Shown here: positions 1 to 9,606 of the stretch, piece by piece | How the letters are laid out: every line of letters starts with the position of its first letter | How positions within the stretch are numbered: the first letter of the stretch is position 1 | From: Streptomyces spinoverrucosus | GTDB taxonomy: Bacteria; Actinomycetota; Actinomycetes; Streptomycetales; Streptomycetaceae | Assembly: GCF_015712165.1 (NCBI RefSeq) | Contig: NZ_JADPZX010000001.1 | Span: 6,894,001 to 6,958,000, forward strand | DNA length: 64,000 nt | Reading direction: 5' to 3' | Program-made: the position numbers and the translations under genes | The notes under the pieces: generated by a model | Told to the model about the DNA's origin: nothing | What the model saw: the letters and a program-made list of their open reading frames with translations, nothing else | Database searches by the model: none

Positions 1-311
1 AGCTCCTGGAGTACCTGGCCACCCCCGAGGCCGCGGCCGTGTGGGCCGGGGCGGGCGGCTTCCTGTCCCCGAACAAGAAGCTCGACCTCGCCTCCTACGG
101 CGACGACGTCACCCGCGCGACCGCCAAGTCCCTCGTCGGCGCGGGCGACTCGGTCCGCTTCGACATGTCCGACCAGGCACCGGCGGCCTTCGGCGGCACC
201 AAGGGCGCGGGCGAGTGGAAGATCCTTCAGGACTTCCTGCGCGACCCGTCCGACCCGAAGGGCACGGCGGCCGAGCTGGAGGCCGCCGCGGCGAAGGCGT
301 ACGGGAACTGA
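1..311 (+). CDS. Sugar ABC transporter substrate-binding protein, C-terminal end (partial)
   Basis: This is the last ~102 residues of an extracellular solute-binding protein; the reading frame is open to the left edge (first full codon at base 3) and stops at 309-311. The segment has the look of the C-terminal lobe of family-1 sugar-binding lipoproteins: a helix ending LATPEAAAVWA, then a GGFLSPNK stretch, and a closing helix with a WKILQDFL-like run. The signal peptide and lipobox lie outside the window. The stop is 2 bp before the ATG of a permease and a second permease follows, so it supplies the substrate to that importer. The sugar cannot be told from this piece. The family assignment rests on both fold-like features and neighbours. 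Confidence 0.82.
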   Translation, partial: LLEYLATPEAAAVWAGAGGFLSPNKKLDLASYGDDVTRATAKSLVGAGDSVRFDMSDQAPAAFGGTKGAGEWKILQDFLRDPSDPKGTAAELEAAAAKAYGN

Positions 312-313
312 CC

Positions 314-1672
314 ATGACCGCGACGCTCGTGAAAGAGGCGAGCCCCCCGGCCGCCGCCGGCGCCGGTGGTGGCCGGCGCCCGCGGCGGCGGGGCCTGGTC
401 GTCGCCCTGCTCTTCGTCCTCCCCGCGCTGCTCCTGCTCGGCGCGCTCGTCGTCTACCCCGTGCTGTTCTCCGTCGGCCGCAGCTTCTTCGACGCGTCCG
501 GCACCCGGTTCGTGGGCGGCGACAACTACACCGAGATGTTCCGCGACCCGGCGACGCTGAAGGCCGTACGCAACACGGCGATCTGGGTCGTCGTGGCCCC
601 GACGCTGCTCACCGGGCTGGGGCTGATCCTGGCCGTGCTGGTGGAGAAGGTCCGCTGGGCGACGGCGTTCAAGCTGCTGCTGTTCATGCCGATGGCGGTG
701 TCCTTCCTCGCCGCCGGCATCATCTTCCGGCTCGCCTACGACGAGGACCCGGACAAGGGCGTGCTGAACGCCGCCGCGGTCTCCGTCCACGACGCCTTCG
801 AGGGCACGTCCTCCTATCCGACCGCGCGGGCGCGCGACGGGCAGGGGATGACCAAGGAGGCGGACGGGGCGTACCGGACGACGGCGAGTGTGTCGCCGGG
901 GGAGACGGTGGCGCTCGGACTGGTCGGGGTGCTGCCGGGTGACCTGCCCGGCGGTGCGGAGCCCGCGTACGGGGCGGCCGAGCGGAAGGCCGGTGCCGGT
1001 GAACTGCGCGGAGTGGTGTACCTCGACTTCACGCCCGGTGGGGGAGGGAAGCAGGGTCGGGTCGACCGGGAGGAGAGCGGGCTGCCCGAGATGACGGTCG
1101 AGGCGGTGCGCGACGGGAAGTCGGCCGGTACGACGACCACCGCGTCCGACGGCTCCTTCCGCTTCGAGGGGCTGGACCCGGGCTCGTACACGCTGCGGCT
1201 GCCCGCCTCGAACTTCGCCCCGCCCTACGAGGGCATCTCCTGGCTGGGGCCCACGCTCGTCACGCCCGCGATCATCGGGGCGTACCTGTGGATCTGGACC
1301 GGCTTCGCGATGGTGCTGATCGGCGCGGGGCTGTCGACGCTGCCCCGGGACGCGCTGGAGGCGGCGCGGATGGACGGCGCCAACGAGTGGCAGATCTTCC
1401 GGAGGATCACGGTGCCGCTGCTCGCGCCGGTGCTCACCGTCGTCTTCGTCACGCTGGTGATCAACGTGATGAAGGTCTTCGACCTCGTCTACATCATCGC
1501 GCCCGGCCCCGTACAGGAGGACGCGACCGTGCTCGCGACGCAAATGTGGCTGGTGTCCTTCGGCGGCGGCAACGACCAGGGCCTCGGCAGCGCGCTGGGC
1601 GTCCTGCTCCTGCTCCTCGTCATCCCCGCGATGGTCTTCAACGTCCGCCGTTTCCGAAGGAGTCAGCGATGA
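314..1672 (+). CDS. Sugar ABC transporter permease (MalF type) with a large extracytoplasmic insert
   Basis: This is a 452-residue inner-membrane subunit of a carbohydrate ABC importer. The ATG at 314 is taken because it follows the binding-protein stop by 2 bp and gives a normal basic N-terminus before the first membrane helix (about residues 27-50). Three helices are followed by an insert of roughly 155 residues (about 150-305), then three more helices. The ATPase-contacting EAA loop is at about residue 349 (EAARMDGANEW). Family members without the insert are near 290-310 residues. The second half of the insert (about 256-302) reads like a carboxypeptidase-regulatory/CNA-B beta-sandwich, with a DGSFRFEGLDPGSYTL motif. 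No ATPase gene is adjacent, so a shared ATPase such as MsiK probably drives the system (inference). Confidence 0.9.
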   Translation: MTATLVKEASPPAAAGAGGGRRPRRRGLVVALLFVLPALLLLGALVVYPVLFSVGRSFFDASGTRFVGGDNYTEMFRDPATLKAVRNTAIWVVVAPTLLTGLGLILAVLVEKVRWATAFKLLLFMPMAVSFLAAGIIFRLAYDEDPDKGVLNAAAVSVHDAFEGTSSYPTARARDGQGMTKEADGAYRTTASVSPGETVALGLVGVLPGDLPGGAEPAYGAAERKAGAGELRGVVYLDFTPGGGGKQGRVDREESGLPEMTVEAVRDGKSAGTTTTASDGSFRFEGLDPGSYTLRLPASNFAPPYEGISWLGPTLVTPAIIGAYLWIWTGFAMVLIGAGLSTLPRDALEAARMDGANEWQIFRRITVPLLAPVLTVVFVTLVINVMKVFDLVYIIAPGPVQEDATVLATQMWLVSFGGGNDQGLGSALGVLLLLLVIPAMVFNVRRFRRSQR

Positions 1673-1707
1673 AGAGGTGTCAGCGATGAAGGGGTGTCAG
1701 CGATGAA
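1664..1707 (+). repeat. 17-bp tandem repeat carrying two mini-ORFs ahead of the second permease
   Basis: Two complete 17-bp units (1664-1680 and 1681-1697, one base different) and the first 10 bp of a third copy the end of the upstream permease gene. Each unit holds an ATGA. The result is two 6-codon mini-ORFs, 1669-1689 (MKRCQR) and 1686-1706 (MKGCQR), each overlapping the next start by 4 bp and handing over to the true ATG at 1703. The AAGGGG just before 1703 serves as ribosome-binding site. The structure probably arose by slippage and keeps translational coupling intact. Confidence 0.75.
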
Positions 1708-2542
1708 CGCCGTCCGACGAGGCCTGGGCAACAGCCTGGTCCAGGCCTTCCTCGTGGTGGTGGGCCTGGTCTGGCTCACCCCGCTGGCCGGGCTGTTCCT
1801 GTCGTCGCTGCGGTCCGCCGAGGACACGGCGAAGGGCGGCTGGTGGACGGTGTTCACCAGCCCCGGCCAGCTGTCCTTCGACAACTACTCCGCGCTGCTT
1901 CAGAACGCGGGCATCACGCAGGCCTTCTGGAACACGGTCCTGATCTCGGTGCCGACGACGGTCCTGGTCGTCGCCGTGGCGGCTCTCGCCGGTTACGCCT
2001 TCGCGTGGCTGGACTTCCCGTTCCGTGAGCCGCTGTTCCTGCTGGTGGTCGCGCTGCTGGTGGTGCCGGTCCAGATCGGCCTGCTGCCGGTGGCCAAACT
2101 CTTCGGCCAGCTGGGCCTGTTCGGCACGATCCCGGGCGTGGTGCTCTTCCACGTCGCCTACGGACTTCCGTTCGCCGTCTTCCTGCTGCGCAACTACTTC
2201 GCCGAGATGCCGAAGGAGATGCTGGAGGCGGCCCGGATGGACGGCGGCAGCGAGTGGCGCATCTTCACCCGCCTGGTCCTGCCGGTGGGCCGCCCGGCCA
2301 TCGCCAGCCTCGCCATCTTCCAGTTCCTGTGGGTCTGGAACGACATGCTGGTGGCCCTGCTCTTCGCGGACAGCGCCTCGCAGCCGCTCACGGTTGAACT
2401 CCAGTCGCAGATACGCCAGTTCGGCAGCAACATCGACGTCCTGGCCCCCGGCGCCTTCGTGTCACTGATCGTGCCGGTGGTGGTGTTCTTCGCGTTCCAG
2501 CGGCATTTTGTGCAGGGCGTGATGGCGGGGTCGGTGAAGTAG
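1703..2542 (+). CDS. Sugar ABC transporter permease (MalG type)
   Basis: This 279-residue membrane protein is the second permease of the importer. It shows six predicted membrane helices and a typical EAA loop, LEAARMDGGSEW, in its second half. The protein ends in VMAGSVK, the usual MalG-type C-terminus. The ATG at 1703 is preferred over the in-frame GTG at 1694 because AAGGGG lies 8-9 bp before it and the tandem ATGA repeat leads to it. The gene is the last of the operon, and a perfect GC hairpin starts one base after its stop. The substrate is unknown. Confidence 0.92.
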   Translation: MNAVRRGLGNSLVQAFLVVVGLVWLTPLAGLFLSSLRSAEDTAKGGWWTVFTSPGQLSFDNYSALLQNAGITQAFWNTVLISVPTTVLVVAVAALAGYAFAWLDFPFREPLFLLVVALLVVPVQIGLLPVAKLFGQLGLFGTIPGVVLFHVAYGLPFAVFLLRNYFAEMPKEMLEAARMDGGSEWRIFTRLVLPVGRPAIASLAIFQFLWVWNDMLVALLFADSASQPLTVELQSQIRQFGSNIDVLAPGAFVSLIVPVVVFFAFQRHFVQGVMAGSVK

Positions 2543-2569
2543 GGGGCGGCGCGGCTGCCGCGCCGCCCC
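2543..2569. terminator. Bidirectional hairpin terminator between permease and pgl
   Basis: A perfect 12-bp stem (GGGGCGGCGCGG, loop CTG, then its complement) sits between the convergent ends of the permease gene and pgl. There is no T-run, as is usual for Streptomyces terminators, so it may serve both directions. Confidence 0.75.
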
Positions 2570-2574
2570 GTTCC

Positions 2575-3357
2575 TCACGGCGAAGCCGGTGGGTACAGGG
2601 ACCTGGGGAGTTGGGACGCCGCTGCCGCGTCCAGGAGCCACAGGGTGCGGGCGCGGCCTTGGGCGCCCGCCGCGGGGGCCTGGATCTCGCCGGCGCCCGA
2701 GAGGGCCATGGCCGCGGCGTTCGCCTTGTCCTCGCCCGCCGCCAGCAGCCACACCTCACGGGCCGCCCGGATCGCCGGGAGGGTGAGGGTGATGCGGGTC
2801 GGCGGTGGCTTGGGGGCGCCGTGGACGCCGACCACCGTGCGCTCCGTCTCCCGTACCGCGGGGAGCTCCGGGAACAGGGACGCCACGTGGGTGTCCGGTC
2901 CGACGCCCAGCATCAGGACGTCGAACGTGGGCACCGGGGCGTGGTTCTCCGGGACCGCCGCCCCGGCCAGTTCCTCGGCGTAGGCGGCCGCCGCCGCCTC
3001 CACGTCCGAGCCGTACGGGCCGTCCGACGCGGGCATGGCGTGCACGCGCTTCGGGTCCAGCGGGACGGAGTCGAGGAGCGCCTCGCGGGCCTGGGTGACA
3101 TTGCGGTCCGGGTCGCCCTCGGGCAGGAAGCGCTCGTCGCCCCACCACAGGTCGAGGTGCGCCCAGTCGATGGCGTCCCGGGCGGGCGCGGCGGCCAGCG
3201 CGGCCAGCAGGCCGTTGCCGTTGCGGCCGCCGGTGAGGACGACGGACGCGGTGCCGCGCGAGGCCTGGGCGTCCACGATCTTGGTGATCAGCCGGGCCGC
3301 GGCGGCCTGCGCCATCAGTTCCTTGTCGCGGTGGACGACCAGTTGGGGAGTGCTCAC
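2575..3357 (-). CDS. pgl: 6-phosphogluconolactonase
   Basis: This enzyme hydrolyses 6-phosphogluconolactone to 6-phosphogluconate, the second oxidative step of the pentose phosphate pathway. The 260-residue protein has the family signatures: LTGG near residue 42, WWGDERF near 70, the VxxDPKRVHAM region, and GVGPDTHVASLFP near 150 (the usual form is GPDGHxASLFP, so one Gly is Thr here). It begins at a GTG that overlaps the opcA stop (GTGA), so it is translationally coupled and is the last gene of the tkt-tal-zwf-opcA-pgl unit. Confidence 0.93.
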   Translation of the reverse strand: MSTPQLVVHRDKELMAQAAAARLITKIVDAQASRGTASVVLTGGRNGNGLLAALAAAPARDAIDWAHLDLWWGDERFLPEGDPDRNVTQAREALLDSVPLDPKRVHAMPASDGPYGSDVEAAAAAYAEELAGAAVPENHAPVPTFDVLMLGVGPDTHVASLFPELPAVRETERTVVGVHGAPKPPPTRITLTLPAIRAAREVWLLAAGEDKANAAAMALSGAGEIQAPAAGAQGRARTLWLLDAAAASQLPRSLYPPASP

Positions 3358-4460
3358 TTCGCCGCCGCCTTCTTCACCGGTGCCGGCGCCGCCGCGTCCT
3401 TCGCGGGTGCTTTCGCAGCGGTTTCGACGGGAGCCGGGATCGCTGCCGCTCGGTCGCCGACGACGTCTCCGTCGCCGTGTCCTTCGGCTTCTCCTTTGGC
3501 CGGCGGCTCCTCAAGGGCGACCGCTGCCGACATCGAGGCGTTCAGCCGGTCCACCCCGTACCGCAGCGCCGACGCGTACGTGTCGTCCGGATCGAGCCGC
3601 CGCAGCTCCTCCGCGATCAGCTCGGCCGTCTCCCGCCGCTTCAGCGCCACCGCCCGGTCCGGCTGGCCCTGGATGGACAGCGTGGCCAGCGAGCCGTCGG
3701 CGCGGTCGAGGGTGATCGGGCCGCAGTCGGTGTCCATGCGGACCGCCGTGAGACCCGGCCCCGCGGACAGCGAGCGCCGGACGGGGACGTCCAGCCGGTC
3801 CGCGAGCCACATCGCCAGCAGCTCGCAGCTCGGGTTGAACTCCTCGCCCTCCACCTCGACGCCCCTGACCTCGCAGACGACCTGGTCGAGGGCCGCCGCC
3901 AGCATCGAGCGCCAGGGCGTGATGCGGGTCCACGACAGGTCGGTGTCGCCGGGCGTGTAGGTGTCGGCGCGGGCGGACAGCTCCCGGACCGGCTGCTCGG
4001 CGGCATAGGTGTCGGTGACCCGGCGCTGGGCCAGCGCGCCGAGCGGGTCGTTCGCCGGGTCGAGAGGCGCGTTGACCGGCCACCAGACGACCACGGGGGC
4101 GTCCGGCAGCAGCAGCGGCAGCACCACCGACTGGGCGTGGTCGGCCACATCGCCGTACAGCCGCAGGATGACGGTCTCGCCGGTGCCCGCGTCCGCGCCC
4201 ACCCGCACCTCGGCGTCGAGGCGGGACTGCGTGCGGTCCCGGGGGGTGCGCGAGACGCGCCTGATGACGACGAGGGTGCGCGAGGGGTGCTCGCGCGAGG
4301 CGTCGTTGGCGGCCTTCAGGGCGTCGTAGGCGTTCTCCTCGTCGGTGACGATGACCAGGGTGAGGACCATGCCGACGGCGGGCGTGCCGATGGCGCGCCG
4401 GCCCTGCACGAGCGCCTTGTTGATCTTGCTGGCCGTGGTGTCGGTGAGGTCTATCTTCAT
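3354..4460 (-). CDS. opcA: Glucose-6-phosphate dehydrogenase assembly protein OpcA
   Basis: OpcA is an actinobacterial and cyanobacterial partner needed for full glucose-6-phosphate dehydrogenase activity. The 368-residue protein starts MKIDLTDTTASKINKAL, overlaps the end of zwf by 4 bp (ATGA) and the start of pgl by 4 bp (GTGA). The conserved core includes the VVVWWPVNAP segment near residue 120. The last ~55 residues are Ala/Pro/Lys-rich (ending APVKKAAAK) and probably disordered. Position between zwf and pgl is the standard actinobacterial order. Confidence 0.95.
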   Translation of the reverse strand: MKIDLTDTTASKINKALVQGRRAIGTPAVGMVLTLVIVTDEENAYDALKAANDASREHPSRTLVVIRRVSRTPRDRTQSRLDAEVRVGADAGTGETVILRLYGDVADHAQSVVLPLLLPDAPVVVWWPVNAPLDPANDPLGALAQRRVTDTYAAEQPVRELSARADTYTPGDTDLSWTRITPWRSMLAAALDQVVCEVRGVEVEGEEFNPSCELLAMWLADRLDVPVRRSLSAGPGLTAVRMDTDCGPITLDRADGSLATLSIQGQPDRAVALKRRETAELIAEELRRLDPDDTYASALRYGVDRLNASMSAAVALEEPPAKGEAEGHGDGDVVGDRAAAIPAPVETAAKAPAKDAAAPAPVKKAAAK

Positions 4461-5980
4461 GGCCGGCGCCAGCTCCGTCCGTCTCGTTCGAGCATCTGGT
4501 CCGCCTCGACGGGCCCCCACGTTCCGGCCGGGTACTGCGCGGGCCTGCCGTTGCCGTCCCAGTAGTCCTCGATCGGGTCGAGGATCTTCCAGGACAGCTC
4601 GACCTCCTCGGTGCGCGGGAAGAGGTTCGAGTCGCCGAGCAGGACGTCCAGGATCAGCCGCTCGTACGCCTCCGGGCTGGACTCCGTGAAGGACTCGCCG
4701 TACGCGAAGTCCATGGAGACGTCCCGGATCTCCATCGAGGTGCCCGGCACCTTGGAGCCGAAGCGGACGGTGACGCCCTCGTCGGGCTGGACGCGGATGA
4801 CGATCGCGTTCTGGCCCAGCTCCTCGGTGGCCGTCACGCCGAAGGGGGAGTGCGGGGCGCGCTGGAAGACCACCGCGATCTCGGTGACGCGGCGGCCGAG
4901 GCGCTTGCCGGTGCGCAGGTAGAACGGCACCCCGGCCCATCGCCGGTTGTCGATCTCCAGCTTGATCGCGGCGTACGTGTCGGTCTTCGACTTGGCGTCG
5001 ATGCCGTCCTCTTCGAGGTAGCCGATGACCTTCGCGCCGCCCTGCCAGCCCGCCGCGTACTGTCCGCGCACGGTGTCGCGGCCCAGGTCCTTGGGCAGCT
5101 TCACGGCGCCCAGCACCTTGGTCTTCTCCGCGGCCAGGGCGTCCGCGTCGAAGGAGGCGGGCTCCTCCATCGCAGTCAGCGCGAGCAGCTGCAGCAGGTG
5201 GTTCTGGATGACGTCACGGGCGGCGCCGATCCCGTCGTAGTAACCCGCCCGGCCGCCGATGCCGATGTCCTCGGCCATGGTGATCTGTACGTGGTCCACG
5301 AAGGACCGGTTCCAGATCGGCTCGAACATCTGGTTGGCGAAGCGGAGCGCCAGGATGTTCTGGACGGTCTCCTTGCCCAGGTAGTGGTCGATGCGGAAGA
5401 CCTGGTCCGGGGCGAAGACCTCGTGCACGACCTTGTTCAGCTGTTCGGCCGACTTCAGGTCGTGACCGAACGGCTTCTCGATCACCGCACGGCGCCACGA
5501 GCCGCTCGTCTGGTCGGCCAGCCCGTGCTTCTTCAGCTGCTGGATGACCACCGGGAACGAGCGCGGCGGCACGGAGAGGTAGAAGGCGAAGTTGCCGCCC
5601 GTGCCCTGCGCCTTGTCCAGCTCGTCGATCGTGGCGCGCAGCCGCTCGAAGGCGTCGTCGTCGTCGAAGGTGCCCTGGACGAAGCGCATCCCCTGGATGA
5701 GCTGCTGCCAGACCTCCTCCCGGAACGGCGTACGGGCGTGCTCCTTGACGGCCTCGTGGACCTGCTCAGCGAAGTCCTCGTTGGCCCACTCGCGGCGGGC
5801 GAACCCGACCAGCGAGAAGCCCGGCGGAAGCAGACCCCGGTTGGCGAGGTCGTACACCGCGGGCATCAGCTTCTTTCGTGACAAATCGCCCGTGACGCCG
5901 AAAATGACCAGGCCCGACGGCCCCGCGATACGCGGGAGCCGTCGGTCTGCGGGGTCACGCAGCGGATTGCTGCTCGACAA
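4457..5980 (-). CDS. zwf: Glucose-6-phosphate 1-dehydrogenase
   Basis: This enzyme oxidises glucose 6-phosphate to 6-phosphogluconolactone with NADP+, the entry to the pentose phosphate pathway. The 507-residue protein has the nucleotide-binding GVTGDLSRKKLMPA near residue 29 and the active-site RIDHYLGKE near 200. The start is a TTG at 5980: GGAGGG lies 8 bp before it and no better start exists between it and the tal stop 4 bp upstream. Coupling on both sides (tal before, opcA after) shows one transcription unit. Confidence 0.96.
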   Translation of the reverse strand: MSSSNPLRDPADRRLPRIAGPSGLVIFGVTGDLSRKKLMPAVYDLANRGLLPPGFSLVGFARREWANEDFAEQVHEAVKEHARTPFREEVWQQLIQGMRFVQGTFDDDDAFERLRATIDELDKAQGTGGNFAFYLSVPPRSFPVVIQQLKKHGLADQTSGSWRRAVIEKPFGHDLKSAEQLNKVVHEVFAPDQVFRIDHYLGKETVQNILALRFANQMFEPIWNRSFVDHVQITMAEDIGIGGRAGYYDGIGAARDVIQNHLLQLLALTAMEEPASFDADALAAEKTKVLGAVKLPKDLGRDTVRGQYAAGWQGGAKVIGYLEEDGIDAKSKTDTYAAIKLEIDNRRWAGVPFYLRTGKRLGRRVTEIAVVFQRAPHSPFGVTATEELGQNAIVIRVQPDEGVTVRFGSKVPGTSMEIRDVSMDFAYGESFTESSPEAYERLILDVLLGDSNLFPRTEEVELSWKILDPIEDYWDGNGRPAQYPAGTWGPVEADQMLERDGRSWRRP

Positions 5981-5984
5981 GGTG

Positions 5985-7103
5985 TCAGCCCTCCGAAGGG
6001 GCGAGTCGCTTCAGCTCGGCCTCGGTCGAGGCCAGCAGGTCGTTCCAGGACGCCTCGAACTTCTCGACGCCCTCGTCTTCGAGAAGCAGGACCACGTCGT
6101 CGTACTTGATCCCGAGCTGCTCGACCGCGTCGAGGTCGGCCCGGGCCTGCTCGTACGTCCCGGCGACGGTGTCGCCGGTGATCTGCCCGTGGTCCTCGGT
6201 GGCCAGCAGGGTGGCCTCGGGCATGGTGTTGACGGTGTTCGGGGCGACCAGGTCGTCGACGTACATGGTGTCCTTGTACGCCTTGTCCTTCACACCGGTC
6301 GACGCCCACAGCGGACGCTGCTTGTTGGCGCCCGCGTTCTCCAGCGTGCTCCAGCGGTCGGAGCCGAAGACCTCCTCGTACGCCTGGTAGGCGAGCCGCG
6401 CGTTGGCGACGGCGGACTTGCCGCGCAGCGCCTTGGCCTCGTCGGTGCCGAGCGCGTCGATCCGCTTGTCGATCTCGGTGTCCACGCGGGACACGAAGAA
6501 GGACGCCACCGAGTGGATGAGGGAGAGGTCCAGGCCCTTCTCCTTCGCCTTCTCCAGGCCGGAGAGGTAGGCGTCCATGACCTCGCGGTAGCGCTCCAGC
6601 GAGAAGATCAGCGTGACGTTGACGCTGATGCCGTTGCCGATCGTCTCGGTGATCGCCGGCAGGCCCGCCTTGGTGGCCGGGATCTTGATCAGGGTGTTGG
6701 GCCGGTCCACCAGCCAGGCCAGCTGGCGGGCCTCGGCGACGGTCGCGCGGGTGTTGTGCGCCAGGCGCGGGTCGACCTCGATCGACACCCGGCCGTCCTT
6801 GCCGCCCGTCGCGTCGAAGACCGGGCGCAGGATGTCGGCGGCGTCCCGGACGTCCGCCGTGGTGATCATGCGCACGGCCTCCTCGACGGTGACCTTGCGG
6901 GCGGCGAGGTCGGTGAGCTGCTGCTCGTACCCGTCGCCGCTGCTGATCGCCTTCTGGAAGATCGTCGGGTTGGTGGTGACGCCCACGACGTGCTGCTGGT
7001 CGATCAGCTCGGCGAGGTTGCCGGACGTGATCCGCTTGCGGGACAGGTCGTCCAGCCAGATCGCGACGCCTTCATCGGAGAGGCGCTTCAGTGCGTCTGT
7101 CAT
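5985..7103 (-). CDS. tal: Transaldolase
   Basis: Transaldolase moves a dihydroxyacetone unit between sedoheptulose 7-phosphate and glyceraldehyde 3-phosphate in the non-oxidative pentose phosphate pathway. The 372-residue length fits the actinobacterial class. The Schiff-base lysine lies in [10 protein letters not shown] near residue 138. The start chosen gives [16 protein letters not shown], with AGGAG about 11 bp upstream; the frame stays open further upstream but that part resembles nothing in the family. It lies 34 bp after tkt and 4 bp before zwf. Confidence 0.95.
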   Translation of the reverse strand: MTDALKRLSDEGVAIWLDDLSRKRITSGNLAELIDQQHVVGVTTNPTIFQKAISSGDGYEQQLTDLAARKVTVEEAVRMITTADVRDAADILRPVFDATGGKDGRVSIEVDPRLAHNTRATVAEARQLAWLVDRPNTLIKIPATKAGLPAITETIGNGISVNVTLIFSLERYREVMDAYLSGLEKAKEKGLDLSLIHSVASFFVSRVDTEIDKRIDALGTDEAKALRGKSAVANARLAYQAYEEVFGSDRWSTLENAGANKQRPLWASTGVKDKAYKDTMYVDDLVAPNTVNTMPEATLLATEDHGQITGDTVAGTYEQARADLDAVEQLGIKYDDVVLLLEDEGVEKFEASWNDLLASTEAELKRLAPSEG

Positions 7104-7137
7104 GGAAAATGCATCTCCTACGTGTCGTATATGAGCG

Positions 7138-9225
7138 TCAGCGCTGGGTGGCGGCGAGTGATTCCCGGGCCGCCGCGGCCACGTTCTCGGCAGTGAAGCC
7201 GAACTCGCGGAAAAGGACCTTGCCGTCGGCCGAAGCACCGAAGTGCTCCAGGGAAACGATGCGACCGGCGTCCCCGACGTACTTGTGCCAGGTCAGGCCG
7301 ATCCCCGCCTCGACCGCGACACGAGCCTTCACCGACGGCGGCAGCACGCTGTCCCGGTACCCCTGGTCCTGCTCCTCGAACCACTCCACGGACGGCATCG
7401 ACACCACGCGCGTGGGCACGCCGTCGGCCTGGAGCCGCTCACGCGCCTCGACGGCCACGTGCACCTCGGAACCGGTGGCGATCAGCACGACCTGCGCCTC
7501 GCCGCCCTCGGCCTCGAACATCACGTAACCGCCGCGCGCGGCATCCTCGTTGGGCTCGTACGTCGGCACGCCCTGGCGGGTCAGCGCGAGGCCGTGCGGG
7601 GCGCCCTTGCCGAACTCCTTGGTGTACCGCTTGAGGATCTCGCGCCAGGCGATCGCGGTCTCGTTGGCGTCCGCCGGGCGGACCACGTTCAGACCCGGGA
7701 TCGCGCGCAGCGACGCCAGGTGCTCGACCGGCTGGTGCGTCGGGCCGTCCTCACCGAGACCGATGGAGTCGTGCGTCCACACGTACGTCACCGGCAGGTG
7801 CATCAGCGCCGACAGCCGCACCGCGTTGCGCATGTAGTCGGAGAAGACGAGGAACGTGCCGCCGTAGATACGGGTGTTGCCGTGCAGCGCGATGCCGTTC
7901 ATCTCCGCGGCCATGGCGTGCTCGCGGATGCCGAAGTGGATCGTGCGGCCGTACGGGTTCGCCTCCGGCAGCGGGTTGTCCGCCGGGAGGAACGACGACG
8001 TCTTGTCGATCGTCGTGTTGTTCGAGCCGGCCAGGTCGGCGGAGCCGCCCCACAGCTCGGGGATCACCGCGCCGAGCGCCTGGAGCACCTTGCCGGACGC
8101 GGCACGCGTCGCGAGGCCCTTGCCCGCCTCGAAGACCGGGATCTTCTCCTCCCAGCCGGTGGGCAGCTCACCCTTGGCGACGCGGTCGAACTCGGCGGCG
8201 CGCTCCGGGTTGTTGTCGCGCCACTCCTGGAACGACTTCTCCCACTCGGCCTTCGCCTGCCGGCCCCGGTCCAGGGCCTGCCGGGTGTGGCCGATGACCT
8301 CGTCGGAGACCTCGAAGGTCTGCTCCGGGTCGAAGCCGAGGACGCGCTTGGTGGCAGCGACCTCGTCGTCGCCGAGCGCCGAGCCGTGCGCGGCCTCGGT
8401 GTTCTGGGCGTTCGGGGCGGGCCAGGCGATGATCGAGCGCATCGCGATGAAGGACGGCTTGTCCGTCACCTTCTTCGCGGCCTCGATCGCGTTGTAGATG
8501 GCGTGCGGGTCCAGGTCGCCGTCCGGCTTCGGGGCGATCCGCTGCACGTGCCAGCCGTAGGCCTCGTACCGCTTGACGGTGTCCTCGGAGACGGCCGTCT
8601 CGGTGTCGCCCTCGATCGAGATGTGGTTGTCGTCCCACAGCAGGACCAGGTTGCCGAGCTTCTGGTGGCCGGCGAGGGAGGAGGCCTCGGAGGAGATGCC
8701 CTCCTGGAGGCAGCCGTCACCGGCGATGCAGTAGACGAAGTGGTCGAACGGGGACTCGCCCTGGGCCGCGTCCGGGTCGAACAGACCGCGCTCGTAGCGG
8801 GCCGCCATCGCCATGCCGACCGCGTTGGCGACACCCTGGCCGAGCGGGCCGGTGGTGGTCTCGACGCCCACGGTGTGGCCGTACTCGGGGTGACCCGGGG
8901 TCTTCGACCCCCACGTCCGGAAGGCCTTCAGATCGTCCAGCTCCAGACCGAAGCCGGCCAGGTACAGCTGGGTGTAGAGGGTCAGGGACGAGTGGCCGGC
9001 GGACAGGACGAAACGATCCCGCCCGACCCAGTCGGCGTCCGCCGGGTCGTGCCGCATCACCTTCTGGAAGAGGGTGTAGGCGGCCGGCGCCAGGCTCATC
9101 GCCGTACCGGGATGGCCGTTGCCGACCTTCTGTACGGCATCGGCGGCCAGGACGCGGGCGGTGTCGACGGCCCGCTGGTCCAGCTCGGTCCACTCGAGGT
9201 CTGTGGTGGTCGGCTTGGTGCTCAC
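7138..9225 (-). CDS. tkt: Transketolase
   Basis: This thiamine-diphosphate enzyme transfers two-carbon units in the pentose phosphate pathway. The 695-residue protein shows the full set of motifs: GHSSLTLY near the N-terminus, ThDP/metal site [14 protein letters not shown], the second-domain [13 protein letters not shown], and the substrate loop [19 protein letters not shown]. It begins at GTG 9225, with a GGAGAGGAG run about 12 bp upstream. It is the first gene of the pentose-phosphate unit, which then runs tal-zwf-opcA-pgl. Confidence 0.96.
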   Translation of the reverse strand: MSTKPTTTDLEWTELDQRAVDTARVLAADAVQKVGNGHPGTAMSLAPAAYTLFQKVMRHDPADADWVGRDRFVLSAGHSSLTLYTQLYLAGFGLELDDLKAFRTWGSKTPGHPEYGHTVGVETTTGPLGQGVANAVGMAMAARYERGLFDPDAAQGESPFDHFVYCIAGDGCLQEGISSEASSLAGHQKLGNLVLLWDDNHISIEGDTETAVSEDTVKRYEAYGWHVQRIAPKPDGDLDPHAIYNAIEAAKKVTDKPSFIAMRSIIAWPAPNAQNTEAAHGSALGDDEVAATKRVLGFDPEQTFEVSDEVIGHTRQALDRGRQAKAEWEKSFQEWRDNNPERAAEFDRVAKGELPTGWEEKIPVFEAGKGLATRAASGKVLQALGAVIPELWGGSADLAGSNNTTIDKTSSFLPADNPLPEANPYGRTIHFGIREHAMAAEMNGIALHGNTRIYGGTFLVFSDYMRNAVRLSALMHLPVTYVWTHDSIGLGEDGPTHQPVEHLASLRAIPGLNVVRPADANETAIAWREILKRYTKEFGKGAPHGLALTRQGVPTYEPNEDAARGGYVMFEAEGGEAQVVLIATGSEVHVAVEARERLQADGVPTRVVSMPSVEWFEEQDQGYRDSVLPPSVKARVAVEAGIGLTWHKYVGDAGRIVSLEHFGASADGKVLFREFGFTAENVAAAARESLAATQR

Positions 9226-9606
9226 CCTGGGTCAGGGCTCCTCTCCACATGTCGAAGGCCGGTGTCCTGCGCGTACACCGGCTGCCGGTGCACATGACGC
9301 CCACCGGCCGTTGTCGAGCCTACCCCCGTAAGAACGTGCGTTTTTTCGACTCATTCCAGACTGCCGGGAGTGTCGTCGATCCGCCTCCCGACCGGGTCGT
9401 TCTCCCATTCGGCAAGTGAATACGCAGCCGCTCATCTGACTGCTCAATCGACGCTCCCGGCGCACCTCGGAGCGGGCTGTCCAACACGACCCCACCCCCG
9501 CGAAGGTCGCGGTATGGGCAACGTCTACAGTGGCGTGGTACGCGCGAGCCTTTACCGGGACTTCACACGGTTTGGGCTTGCTGGGATGTCTCTGTCAGGG
9601 GTGTGC
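9226..9606. other. Divergent intergenic region between tkt and ctaB
   Basis: These 381 bp must hold the promoters for the tkt operon (minus) and ctaB (plus). A TANNNT hexamer, TACAGT at 9526-9531, could be a -10 element for ctaB, but I see no matching -35, so no promoter is called. There is an A/T-rich patch (TTTTTTCGACTC, about 9341-9352) unusual for this genome. I see no hairpin, repeat or small gene. Confidence 0.5.
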
